NCBI RefSeq assembly: GCF_024139115.2
Contig: NC_085139.1
Location: 10,821,533-10,885,532, forward strand
Reading direction: 5' to 3'
From: Armigeres subalbatus
Lineage: Eukaryota > Arthropoda > Insecta > Diptera > Culicidae
DNA length: 64,000 nucleotides
The notes under the pieces were generated by a model that saw only the letters and a program-made list of their open reading frames with translations, was not told the DNA's origin and made no database searches. Of the stretch, positions 54,466-64,000 are shown piece by piece. Numbering within the stretch: the first letter of the stretch is position 1; every line of letters starts with the position of its first letter. The translations under genes were made by a program, and so were the position numbers.

Positions 54466-54743
54466 CGAGAGGGGAACGCTCCCCCTCGCAGGGAGAGCTT
54501 TCACCGTTGCCACCCTCGCCACAGCCAGCTGTACAGAATAGCCGATAGGACAAACCAAAAATTTTGAAAAGCAAACAAACTAGCAAAATTGTTGTCAAGC
54601 CAGAGCCAATACTGTTTTAACTTAGGGTAAGTTTTAAAATTGTTGATTCGTGCTTAAGAATGAGGATGATGCAAGCGAGTAAAAGTGAGAAACGAGTGCG
54701 TTCGAAGTGCAATCGAAGTAACCAGTGACAAAGATTACGTGTA

Positions 54744-54772
54744 AATAAATCTCTATGTTTAATGACAATAAA
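54744..54772 (+). terminator. Cadherin poly(A) signals
   Basis: AATAAA at 54744-54749 and again at 54767-54772, about 280-300 bases after the stop. The second lies 36 bases from the stop codon of the convergent GST gene. Confidence 0.65.
54758..54763 (-). terminator. GST poly(A) signal (ATTAAA)
   Basis: The minus strand reads ATTAAA, 45 bases past the GST stop at 54808. It sits between the two cadherin signals, so the two 3' ends must overlap. Confidence 0.5.
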
Positions 54773-54807
54773 ACAAATCTACAATGTACAAGCTCCGTCC
54801 TAGAATA

Positions 54808-55434
54808 TCATTTAAAAGTTGCGAAATCCAGTGCACCCGCTTCGTTGAATTTGGACCCAGGAGCCACACCTTTCATGTGTTTGTACCATTCGGCTACATT
54901 GTGATAAGGCTTCAGCTCGAAACCGAGGCAGTCCATCGTAGCAACCGTTGCCAGCATACTCAAATCCACAATCGTCATGGCCTGCCCCGTCACGTAGGGT
55001 TGTCCTTCCAAAAACAAATCCAGCATTCTCACCGCATCTTCCAGTGTTGCCAATTTCTTGTCATCTCCCTCCAGTCCTCCATACACTTGCTCGTGGTAAT
55101 ACTCCGTAAATCTGTGGTACAAAATACACGCGTCGAAAAACATTCTTTCGTTGACTTTGGCACGCTTGGCCGGATCCTTCGGGTACAAGCTGTCATCCTT
55201 TCCATACTGTTCGACCAAATAGATCTGAATCGCTCTACTCTCCCACAGAATCAAATCCTTATCCTTCAGTGTTGGAATACTGTGCTGCGGTGTGATACGA
55301 CAATAATCCGGCCGTTGACTAGCCTTGCCATCCATCAAACGGATCTCCTTCAGGTTCAACGGAACTCCGATGGCAAGGGCCGTCATTTGGACGGCTCTGC
55401 ACGGTGCCGATGCTGGCGAATAGTACAGCTCCAT
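54808..55434 (-). CDS. Delta-like glutathione S-transferase
   Basis: Cytosolic enzyme conjugating glutathione to electrophiles; insect delta/epsilon members detoxify insecticides and oxidised lipids. 208 residues from the ATG at 55434, normal for the class. N-terminal thioredoxin-like domain: MELYYSPASAPCRAVQ with the catalytic Ser9; PQHSIPTL with His51 and cis-Pro; WESRAIQIYL with the Glu65-Ser66 glutathione-binding pair. C-terminal helical domain: YPKDPAKRAKVNERMFFD, then the N-capping box region (MTIVDLSMLATVAT). The usual first glutathione-contacting His (about residue 38) is Ala here. The start follows a 49-bp intron-like stretch (55443-55491, GTGAAAG...TTGCAG), so the 5' UTR is probably spliced. 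Convergent with the cadherin gene. Confidence 0.92.
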   Translation of the reverse strand: MELYYSPASAPCRAVQMTALAIGVPLNLKEIRLMDGKASQRPDYCRITPQHSIPTLKDKDLILWESRAIQIYLVEQYGKDDSLYPKDPAKRAKVNERMFFDACILYHRFTEYYHEQVYGGLEGDDKKLATLEDAVRMLDLFLEGQPYVTGQAMTIVDLSMLATVATMDCLGFELKPYHNVAEWYKHMKGVAPGSKFNEAGALDFATFK

Positions 55435-55536
55435 TGCCCCTATCTGCAATCCAACCAAACGCAGTCAGAACCAGTTTGCCACTCTCTTTCACCGATAAGT
55501 AATTTTCGATCGATTCCAAACAACGATCTAAGTTCA

Positions 55537-55541
55537 ACTGA
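55537..55541 (-). promoter_or_regulatory. Initiator (TCAGT) of the GST gene
   Basis: The minus strand reads CGTTTCAGTTGAAC: the arthropod initiator TCAGT, predicting a start at 55539, 105 bases upstream of the GST ATG. A partial DPE-like GATC lies about 29-32 bases on. No TATA box is evident. The same TTTCAG could instead be a splice acceptor. Confidence 0.35.
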
Positions 55542-55607
55542 AACGAAAAACATGGGCTACGCGTTGCGCTACGCTGACTCGCTTCGCTTACAGTCTACCC
55601 ACCTAAT

Positions 55608-55755
55608 TTATTCTTCTTTATGTTGGCCACATTCTTCGCTGCACCATCGACGCCATTCACGCTGCGTCTTCGTGTCCTTTTCCCAAGCTTCAACAAACCG
55701 TCCAGCACCCCGCTGGTCTAACATTTGATTCAGCTTGGTCTGCGTGGTGACTGGG
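55608..55755 (-). CDS. Candidate last exon of an unidentified minus-strand gene
   Basis: A strong acceptor (minus: pyrimidine-rich tract ending TTCTTTCGATCCAG) opens a 148-base exon. It encodes PVTTQTKLNQMLDQRGAGRF, then VEAWEKDTKTQREWRRWCSE, then ECGQHKEE and TAA. Charged, Trp-rich and GC-rich compared with its surroundings. The stop overlaps an AATAAA (GAATAAAT). The gene's other exons would lie to the right, but none was found up to 64000. No family recognised. Its stop is 67 bases from the putative GST start. Confidence 0.4.
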
Positions 55756-56559
55756 CTGGATCGAAAGAATCAAGTGCAATGAAACAACAAAATAGCACCG
55801 AAATAGAAGAACAACGAGATAACGTGAGGGGGATTACATCAATATCACTTTTCGGGCAAACAATTTTTTTCAGACGTCGGTTATCTGCCTTCGCCGACCG
55901 ATCACGTATGCCACAAGTTGGAAGTTGAAAGGTTGCGACTTCTATTTGAAAATACGTTTCTAGAAGCAATGCTCCGCAATTCAAAACAACGATCATTTTA
56001 TTTAACAAATACGTAAGAATTGTAGCAAATATTTGGAATTGATTTTCCTAATTTTTCAATTCTTACAAATTATATTTATACAAATTTCGAATTAATTTCA
56101 AATATTTTGGAATAAATATCCAACAAAATTTATGATTAAATCCTTGAGCTACTTGCACATGTAACGATTAGGACATTTAATTTTATGATACTTCAAAGAA
56201 TTTTTTTTTTCACATCAATGACGGCAAGGGTTACCGTTTCACAGCTACACTATAAGGTGAATAAATCGATTTTTTTTTACCAAGATCTAGAATTGAAAAC
56301 ACATGCGTAAATTAGAAGACGAAAGACAGTCTGAAGCATACGAGCAAATAACAACGAATGCACGAGCCCCCAAATTGGCAGTTAATTCTGAAGTCGTTTA
56401 TCGCAGGTAACGCTTACGCAAGTGGTTTGATAGGTTGAATATATCGGTTGCTGTTATCAAAGGCTTGGGATTTAAAACACCGAGGGAAAGTAACGAAGTA
56501 TGGGATATCGTAAACCATAATCGTTGATTACCAATCGTTAAATAATTTTTACTCTTGAT
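55756..56559. other. AT-rich sequence, nothing recognised
   Basis: About 800 bp, possibly intron of the minus-strand gene above. No exon could be identified. Confidence 0.4.
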
Positions 56560-58133
56560 AAGGTACCCCGGGGCAAGTGGGACCTAAAAAACGCTAGTTC
56601 AGCAAAATTGTTAACGCATACTTAGAAAACGGGTTATTTCAGAACATTAACCACGGATACATCATTATATGCTTTCATTGTTGAAGTGTAGAGGTGTATA
56701 TATTGGTAGTGCAAGAAATAAATTTTACTTCAGGACCCACTTACCCCTTCAAACGGGGCAAGTGGGACCTATTCTGTTTTCTACTGTCGAACGAAACTAA
56801 TTTGAGGAATGTAGATAAACTGTTCATATTATTTCTGAGTAGGGGAACTGTACCAGTTTTGGCCATGTTCCTAATTTGGTCAGTTTCTCGCATAACTCCA
56901 AAAATAAAGCAGTTTTCGAGGGTTTTATTAACTCTAATAGGAGATATATCCCTCATGCTTCTTCACTGTTGAAACTGTTCGATATTTTTGGGAAAATATG
57001 TATTTTTCAGGGTTGGCCAAATTAGGCACTAAGGTGGCCAAAACCGGTACACTTCCTCTATTGGTAAATTCAGATCATGGATGTAGATTGGTTGCATGTC
57101 GGACTTTATTTTTGCAACAAGAAAGGGATTATAATGTTAGCATATGTATATGCAAACAAGACAACAGTCGATTTACTGTTTATTTGGCTGTTGTCTTGTT
57201 TTCCATTGGCTTTTTTTTTGTACCAAATGTTTTAGATAGCAAGAATAAGCAAATCTTTATTCACTTTTCGTATGAATATATATTTCTCTTTTAGAACACA
57301 AATTATTACATAAATCAGTACTTCAGAAGAAACGTTTTTTTTTTTTCAGATGTTGCGAAGTCTTTATAATTTGTAACAGAACAAGATAGCCGATTTATGT
57401 GTTAAGCACTTTATTTATCTGAAAATCTGATGCGAAGGTTGAAAATGAAACACAAGACAAATTATGTTGACCTATTGTAGAATAAATAGTTTATATGCAA
57501 TGTAAGCGGAAGAATATCGCATAGTTATAGCCATTGCTCTTCTTCATGCGGGAGATAATTTTCAGAATGTGAAATACACATTTGGTAATTAACTGTACAA
57601 TACTTTTTAACAACGAAATAAAACTGAATCTGATTCAGATTCATATGATATATGAATAACGAATTTATTTTTCACTAGACAAGCATCTAAAAACAATTAA
57701 AACAGCTTTATCAAAAAATGTTGTTCAAATATGTCCCACTTGCCCCATGATTGTTTAAAATCAAAGGCTAAATGAAAATTGCAGATTTTGGCTTTAATTA
57801 AAATTTTTAAATCGTTTTCGATGTCACACAATAATTTAATTGCTCAAAATATTCACTTTCCAATGATAAATTTAGAAACGACTATTTAGTTGGAAATCCA
57901 TTGAATTAAAATAAAAGTAATAGATTTTTGCGGTAGTTTAAAGTCATGTTCAAACAATAGCAATAGTTTGGCGCCTTGTATGGTTTTGATTCCAAATATT
58001 TTTGTGTCGGATGAATTCGTTTATAGTTCTGCTTCATCTTTCTAGAACATTGTTACCATTAAAAACGTTCGTCGATTCATCTGCAGTCGTAATACCCACT
58101 TACCCCGTTTTTTCACTTGCCCCGGGGTACCTT
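56560..58133. mobile_element. TIR element, about 1.57 kb, 'aaggtaccccggggcaagtg' ends
   Basis: Perfect 20-bp TIR at 56560-56579 and 58114-58133, with subterminal 'ggggcaagtgggacc' repeats (56753-56770; inverted at 57725 and 58095). No transposase ORF. A MITE (56840-57060) lies inside. Relative of the 45987-47523 element by motif. Confidence 0.7.
56840..57060. mobile_element. Nested MITE, about 221 bp
   Basis: TIRs 'taggggaactgtaccagttt' plus 'tggccat', with an imperfect complement ending at 57060 ('ggccaaaaccggtacacttc'). Confidence 0.7.
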
Positions 58134-58138
58134 ACTTA

Positions 58139-58724
58139 AGGACAAGCCTCCCGGAATCCAAAACTCATTTATCATTTTTTGCCTTTTTATTCCTAATCTG
58201 GAATAATAAAACCCAGATTAATCCACCTAGCGTTGGTGGTGCCTTTCTCGCATTTAGTTAAGACACCAACCTTATATGGGGTTTAAATGGTCCGATGTAC
58301 CATTTTCTTCATAACTTTTAAACGCAATGACCGATCGTTATAAAATTCAATAGTGATCAACAAGGCTTTGTCCCCTGTCGAATGAAACTTGTTGCGAGAA
58401 AATCGGTTAAGGATTACTATACGAAAAGTTGTCTAATGTTTTTTATAGCTTTTGTGCACACACATACATACACACATACACACATACATACACACGGACA
58501 GACAGACATGTGCTCAGCTCGTCGAGCTGAGTCGATTGGTATATAATACTATGGGTCTCAGAGGCTTCTATAAAAAGTTCGTTTGCGGAGTGAAATGATA
58601 GCCTTTCGGTACAACTTAGTTGTACGAGAAAGGCAAAAAGATAGTTGTGCATGGCTTCCGTTTTGAAGGAGGTGCTCTTGAAAACGTGAGTGCATTTAGT
58701 TTTGGATTCCGGGAGGCTTGTCCT
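58139..58724. mobile_element. TIR element, 586 bp, containing repeat copy 3
   Basis: Perfect 27-bp TIRs at 58139-58165 and 58698-58724 ('aggacaagcctcccggaatc' at the tip). The interior holds the 'cctttctcgtacaac' family repeat on the minus strand with a (GTAT)/(GT) tract at about 58455-58500. It abuts the end of the 56560-58133 element. Confidence 0.75.
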
Positions 58725-59555
58725 CAATGAACTCGCAAATATTAAAAAATGTGATATCTTTAATACAATGCACATTCGTTGTACCACATAGTAATGGTTG
58801 GGACTACTTGTTGGGAGTAGTTTTATCAGTATTTAAGGACCCATTCACAAATTACATAACACTTCGGAGGGTGGGAGAGGGTCTGCTTCGGTGAATGTGC
58901 TTATGTTTAGTATTTATTGCTTCCACTGATCATTTCACTCTTTCAAGGAATCCCCACACTGGACAACACTGCACGCAAAAAAAAATATTGCAGTCGAAAC
59001 TACCATTCCGAGGGTTATTTTAAGAATGTGCTCCGACGATTTTCAGCAGATAACAAACCCGTTTGTTTTACCATGCGCGTAGTAATCAACTGTGGTCCGT
59101 GCGGAATGTTGTCACATGAACTGAAACAGTGGTGAATTTCTCTGAAACCATATACTGGAATTCCATTGTAATTTTGAAAGCAGAGCGTAGTCTACAAAAT
59201 AGTAGGTTTTACCACGGATTTTTGACGTAGGACTTACGTCTTTCTTTACTATACTGGGTGTCATTTAATTTTTTGGAAATCGAGAGCGTTACGCTGGAAG
59301 GGAAGATTTCGAACGTTACTAGCGTCTTTATCTTTCGATGGATTTTTAAGATTTATATTTCAATCGCCTCGGACACTCTCCAGCAATTTTCCAATTTTAT
59401 TGAAACTTAAGATTTTTAACGATAAGCTATTGAAAATTTCAATTCTTGTCAAGGCCAATAAAAATTTCATATATAATCAATCTCGTGCATTCCTAACACG
59501 GACATCAAAATGCATTGCCACGTGCCTTCGGGTCCACCGCAAGATTTTCTTTGTG
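58725..59555. other. Unassigned sequence
   Basis: About 830 bp, no recognised gene or repeat. Confidence 0.4.
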
Positions 59556-59596
59556 TATAAAAGAAGCTGTGCCTCCCGTGTGCGAGTCATTTCAGT
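59556..59596 (+). promoter_or_regulatory. TATA plus initiator-like core promoter
   Basis: TATAAAA at 59556-59562 and TCAGT at 59592-59596 with a GC-rich leader after it ('gtgacagcagcgcgtactga'). The spacing is about 38, slightly long. Looks like the promoter of an LTR or a LINE leader rather than a host gene, since no coding exon follows. Confidence 0.3.
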
Positions 59597-60719
59597 TTGT
59601 GACAGCAGCGCGTACTGACGTGCTTTTTGCTCGCCCATTTTTTTCTCGTTCGTTTGCTGTGCTTACGTACACAGCATGCAGTCGCCAGTGCAGTGGTAGA
59701 GCTACCTGCGAGTATGCCCGAAAAAAGAGGACGGATTTTTTTCGTCGTTCTATGCTTGATAGTGGTCGGACGCAGTGGTGTCGGAGCTCACGCTAAAGGC
59801 CGATAATGGCTGCGGCTGCGATGGCAGCGGTGGTGAATGAAGAAGAATAAAATTAGTCCAGAGAGATTTGGTCTGTTCATCCAGCGAAAAGTCATTGGTT
59901 TCAAAATCGATATCATCCCAGGATGGGAACGAATTATGACATACGACTGACCATATGTTAAGTTATGGTTGGTACTGACCCATACGTACATTCAAACAGG
60001 GTTAATCTATAACAGTTCTGATTCAAAAAAAAGAAAAAAATTCTACTACACTGATGAAAATTGATTAAAAATAATGACTTTCATTCATTCGCAGAAGACA
60101 TTATTAGCATTTAAATGATGCATAATCAGCAATGGGCCTGATATCCATTCAAGATTCAAAAATTTCTCCGTATTTACTCGGAGTTTGAAGCCACAACATT
60201 AAATAATTTTTCTTCATTTTTTTAATGTTTAATTTCGAGATTTTTTTATTATTTTATAAGTTCATCACGTAGTTATTTTGATTTTTCAGCAGTAAGCGTG
60301 CATGGAATAAGAAGCAACGAAATTGGTGCTGTTTTTCTTTGTTTGGCGATAGGATGAATATATGTTCAATGAGATGGAAATCGGGACAGTTCCCATAGAG
60401 TAGCACATTTTGCCCAAGTCTGATAATTTTAATAATAGAATTTTTAAACTTTAAATACTATCATCAATAAGAAATCTATAATTTCCCTTCATTTGCTAGA
60501 GTATATAAGAGCTGAATAGTTAGAAACAAAGCAATTCTGATTACGTATTTATTAATGAGTTTTATTTCCAGAAGTTTTGAAAATAAACAACTTGTTAATA
60601 ATTCTACACAGCATGGAAGTTGTCATTTCCAATATTAATATCTATAATCAAGCCCCATAGATTCAAAAGGTAAATATAAATACGTTACGTTTATACATTA
60701 CCCATTGCTCGTTTTTCCA
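59597..60719. other. Unassigned sequence after promoter-like motif
   Basis: GC-rich until about 59830 (GGCGGT/CTGCGG patches ending in GAA repeats), then AT-rich. No gene recognised. Confidence 0.35.
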
Positions 60720-61118
60720 AAAAATGAATCACTTTTACTTTTGAAGAAGGAATCAAATCCACCAAGCGCCTACTTTTAAAGAAGGAGTTACACCCACCAT
60801 TGTCTTAATTCGAGCAAGCACCTAGTTTTAATGAAACGATCACATCCACCATTGCCTTATCCACCAAACCAAACTACTTCCAAAGAAGGAGTCATATCTA
60901 CCATCGCCCTATGCCGAGGAAACGCCTTTATTTGAAGACGAGATCTCATCCACAATTGACATATTCCAAGCAAGCACCTACTTTTAAAAAATGGATCACA
61001 TCCACCGCATTTTTTTAATCCGACAAGTGCCTACATTTAATGAAGAGAACATATCCACCATTGCCCTAATCCGGGCGAGAACCTACTGCTAAAGAAAGGA
61101 TCACATCCACCATCGCCA
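60720..61118. repeat. About 55-bp minisatellite, left block
   Basis: Seven or so imperfect units built of 'gcaagcgcctacttttaaag', 'aaggatcacatccaccattg' and 'ccttaatccg'. Continues at 63370 after the LINE. Confidence 0.8.
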
Positions 61119-63360
61119 AAACCCAGCGACTGTGACTTCGAAGAAGTCCTTGATTACCATAGAGCAAACTATGACAACATAAGACATAAGCTAAGTAGAT
61201 TAAACTGGAAGCAAATTTTAGAGAATGAAGGGAATATCGAATCTTCCGTTGATGTCTTTTATAACATCATTTTCAATATTATTACTGAAGAGGTTCCAAT
61301 AAGGAAAAAAGACGGAACCGAAATTCGAAATATCCAATTTGGTATAATAGACAGATAAAAAATTTAAGGAATCTCAAACAAAAATTACATAAAAATTACA
61401 AACTAGACAATTCGAATGAAAATTTGGAAAAATATTTAGACATCTGCGATCAATTAAAACTAGCAATTGATGCAGCATTTGAAGAGTATAATACGAAACC
61501 AGAAAACGAAATAAAGTCATGCCCAAAGAACTTCTTCAATTACGTAAAATCAAAATTAAAATCAGACAATTTTCCCTCATCCATGTATCTAGATGAACGC
61601 GTCGGTAATTCCTCGGAAGACATCTGTAATCTCTTTGGAGATTTCTTCCAAGAAATATACACCACCTTTTCGGAACAAGATCGCGACCTTGATTTTTTTG
61701 CGCCTGTCCCAGAATTTGCTAGGGATATTGGTGTTAATCAGATCATGGTAAACGATATTCTAAACGCTTTAAAAAACATAGATGCATCTAAAGGCTCTGG
61801 CCCTGACGGCATTCCACCGGTATTTTTGAAGAGTCTGGCTAAAGAGCTGACGGCACCTTTATTTTGGCTCTTCAGATTGTCACTGGAATCCGGAAGTTTT
61901 CCCAGGGTATGGAAAAGCTCTTACCTTGTGCCCATCTTCAAATCGGGCAAAAAATCGGACATTCGTAATTACCGTGGAATAGCCATTATCTCTTGCATTC
62001 CCAAACTTTTTGAATCTATTATTAATGAAAAATTATTTTCACAACTTAAAAACAGAATTACAAATAAACAGCACGGATTTTTAAAAGGTCGCTCAACTGC
62101 TACAAATTTAATAGAATTCATTGATTATACTCTTCATGCGATGGATAATGGTAACTACGTGGAAGCTCTGTACACTGACTTTAGCAAGGCGTTTGATCGC
62201 ATTGACATTCCATTGTCGAATCTTACCTCACAGACCGGCAACAAATGATTAAATTTAATAGAAAGAAATCCAATTCCATTCAAGTCACTTCAGGAGTTCC
62301 ACAAGGCTCCCATCTTGGCCCTCTTTTATTTATATTGTATGTAAATGACATTTCCTCATTCTCAAAAATATAAAAGCTTTTAATTTATGCCGATGACATA
62401 AAGTTATTTATGGAAATAAAAATGAAGGCGACATTATCGTATTCCAGAATGAAATACAGATGTTTTATACATGGTGCAGAAAAAGCCTATTGCAACTAAA
62501 TGTGAAGAAATGCAACATCATATCATTCAGCAGAAAAAGAACAACACCAAATACTCAAATTGTACTAGGAAACAAAACTGTACAAAGAAGTGAAAGAAAG
62601 ATTTAGGAGTGATTTTAGATTTAAAATTAACTATTGTTGATCACTATAACACAATCATTCACAAAGCTAATAATATGCTAGGCTTTATCAAGCGCTTCTG
62701 TTTCAACTTTCAGGATCCCTACATAATAAAAACACTATATATTTCATATGTACGATCCATACTGGAGTATTGTAGCATTGTATGGTCGCCTTACTTAACC
62801 TCACATGAAGAAAGAATAGAATCAGTACAAAAACAATTTCTACTATACGCTCTTCGTAAATTAGGTTGGACGTCATTTCCTCTTCCATCTTATGAATCAC
62901 GTTGCATGCTTATAAACATACAAACATTGAAACAGCGTCGAGAGTTTGCAACGGTTTCATTTGTTAACGATATAGTATCTCAACGTGTTGACTCAACTGA
63001 AATTTTGTCGAAATTAAATTTTTACATACCTTCTCGGCTACTTCGACATAGGACTTTATTTTTCACTAACCACCGCCGAACAAATTACGCCAAATTTGGA
63101 CCTCTGAACCGAATGATGGCTGTTTATAATCAACACTGCGAAGCTATTGACTTAACAATGTCTCGGCATAACATTAAACAATATTTTCAAAACACGAACA
63201 TAAGGAATTCAACAATTTAAATTCATAATTATATACAACTTTGGCAAAAAAAAATTTTTTAAATGTTTTTATTGTATTTCATAATCTACTATAGCATTAC
63301 GAAAAAAAAACATGTATATGTATTTGTACTAGTCTACGTCGGTTGTCGAAATAAATAATA
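61119..63360 (+). mobile_element. CR1/L2-like LINE, 5' truncated, inserted in the minisatellite
   Basis: Begins in the EN-RT linker (no endonuclease), carries RT and a C-terminal region to the stop at about 63218, a short 3' UTR, and ends in an 'aaataaataataaatat' tail. The clade is suggested by the RT style; it could be another Jockey-superfamily member. Confidence 0.75.
61424..63220 (+). pseudogene. CR1/L2-like LINE reverse transcriptase
   Basis: 61424-62248 is open: KNIDASKGSGPDGIPPVFLK, RNYRGIAIISCIPKLFESII, KQHGFLKGRSTATNLIEF and LYTDFSKAFDRID. The frame then breaks. SGVPQGSHLGPLLFILYVND and LIYADDIKLFM (catalytic YADD) are at about 62285-62415 with a stop between them. 62609-63220 holds the thumb and C-terminus (ISYVRSILEYCSIVWSPYLT, then LNRMMAVYNQHCEAIDLTMS). 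Broken by at least three lesions. Confidence 0.8.
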
Positions 63361-63615
63361 AATATCGCGTTATGCCGAGCAAACGCTTTCATTTAAAGAG
63401 AGATCACATCCATTATTGTCTTAATCCGGGCAATGGCCTACTTTTAAATAAGTAATCATATACACAATTTTCTTAATCCGGGCAAGCGCTTATTTTTAAA
63501 GAAAGCATCGCATCCACCATTGCCTGCTTTTAAAAAAGGGATCACATACTCCATTGTCTTAAACCGAGCAAACGCATCCAAATAGATGCTTTTTTTCCAA
63601 TTGGGAGATAACAAT
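63361..63615. repeat. About 55-bp minisatellite, right block
   Basis: Four to five units of the same motif as 60720-61118 ('aatccgggcaagcgctta', 'catcgcatccaccattgcct'). Confidence 0.8.
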
Positions 63616-63730
63616 TATCATTGCTTCATACTCGGCTAATGCATGCTTTCTACGAAAGGATTATGTCTTTTTAATATTATTATTGAGCTGTGTTATATTC
63701 ACCATTCTGGATTTTTTCAGCATCACTTAC

Positions 63731-63836
63731 CCGAGCAGCACAATCCAGACAAAAATGGTTGCCGCAACTTGATTGTGACTGAATCCGGTCACATATGAGT
63801 TGTAATAACCAATATGGAACATGTGTGCTGCTAGGG
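63731..63836. mobile_element. Small MITE, about 106 bp
   Basis: 'cccgagcagcacaatccaga' at the left and 'catgtgtgctgctaggg' at the right form imperfect TIRs; the interior has further short inverted matches. Non-coding. Confidence 0.5.
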
Positions 63837-63869
63837 TAGTCTAGTAACTTGTTTTATGAACACAAAAAA

Positions 63870-63942
63870 TGATTATGCCATATGTCCGTTACGCCAAATG
63901 ACCGTTATGCCATATGGTCTTTATGCCAAATGTCCCGCTCCC
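63870..63942. repeat. 'ttatgccaaatgaccg' short tandem repeat
   Basis: Four to five units of about 16 bp with 'tatgccatatgtccgttacg' and 'ccaaatgaccgttatgccat'. The concept resembles the run at 23955-24037. Confidence 0.7.
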
Positions 63943-64000
63943 GGTACAATCGTATCATCCTCGATACTAAAGTACCGAGTTCCAGTCAGGAGAGCTGCGA

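Noticed and set aside
55319..55537. N-terminal extension of the GST reading LDRCLESIENYLS
   Set aside because: It is in frame only after splicing a 49-bp intron, has no ATG, and lies downstream of an initiator; more likely 5' UTR.
54784..55728. 314-codon plus-strand frame
   Set aside because: Antisense shadow of the GST gene and adjoining exon.
60720..63615. CRISPR-like array
   Set aside because: The repeats are degenerate 55-bp minisatellite units without unique spacers, in a eukaryotic genome.

Overview
This is a stretch of insect genome, most probably from a culicine mosquito and perhaps Aedes. The inference rests on the mix of repeats: tRNA-headed SINEs ending in GAA repeats, Jockey, I, RTE, R1 and CR1/L2-like LINEs, a Penelope-like element, a Ty3/gypsy element, and many terminal-inverted-repeat MITEs packed into very large introns. 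No species assignment is possible from the sequence alone.

Host genes. One plus-strand gene dominates: a long non-classical cadherin whose visible coding exons run from 3521 to 54465. Eight exons fit together in phase and give 1,963 residues; the signal-peptide exon lies upstream of the window or is not recognised. The ectodomain has about 13 cadherin repeats. It is followed by a membrane-adjacent region resembling that of protocadherin-15-type cadherins, one transmembrane helix, and a short tail ending in T-S-L, a class I PDZ ligand. Two introns (21.6 and 23.1 kb) hold nearly all the repeats; the other five are 58-74 bp. Downstream and convergent is a delta-like glutathione S-transferase (54808-55434, minus). 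The poly(A) signals of the two genes lie back to back. Just behind the GST promoter there appears to be the last exon of another minus-strand gene (55608-55755), unidentified.

Layout. 1-3520: SINE split by a hAT-derived element, then unique sequence. 3521-3834: cadherin exon. 3835-25438 (intron): two MITEs, a minus-strand I-clade LINE with a nested LINE 3' end, an RTE element split by a Penelope-like fragment, a (CTTACTCACTCA)-type microsatellite, an R1-like LINE, a GC-rich minisatellite, a MITE, and a minus-strand Ty3/gypsy element with two apparent introns and a Penelope palindrome in the end of pol. 25439-30924: cadherin ectodomain and transmembrane exons. 30925-54050 (intron): fold-back elements, MITEs, a Jockey/Juan-like LINE, RTE fragments including an internally deleted derivative, minisatellites and two SINEs. 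54051-54465: cadherin tail. 54808-55755: GST and orphan exon. 56560-64000: nested TIR elements and a 55-bp minisatellite split by a CR1/L2-like LINE.

All transposon ORFs recognised here carry stops, frameshifts, deletions or insertions, so none looks autonomous. The most interesting unexplained structures are the perfect 123-bp palindrome carrying a hammerhead-ribozyme-like fold, the two intron-like gaps in the gypsy element, and the RTE derivative that fuses the endonuclease start to the element's 3' end.
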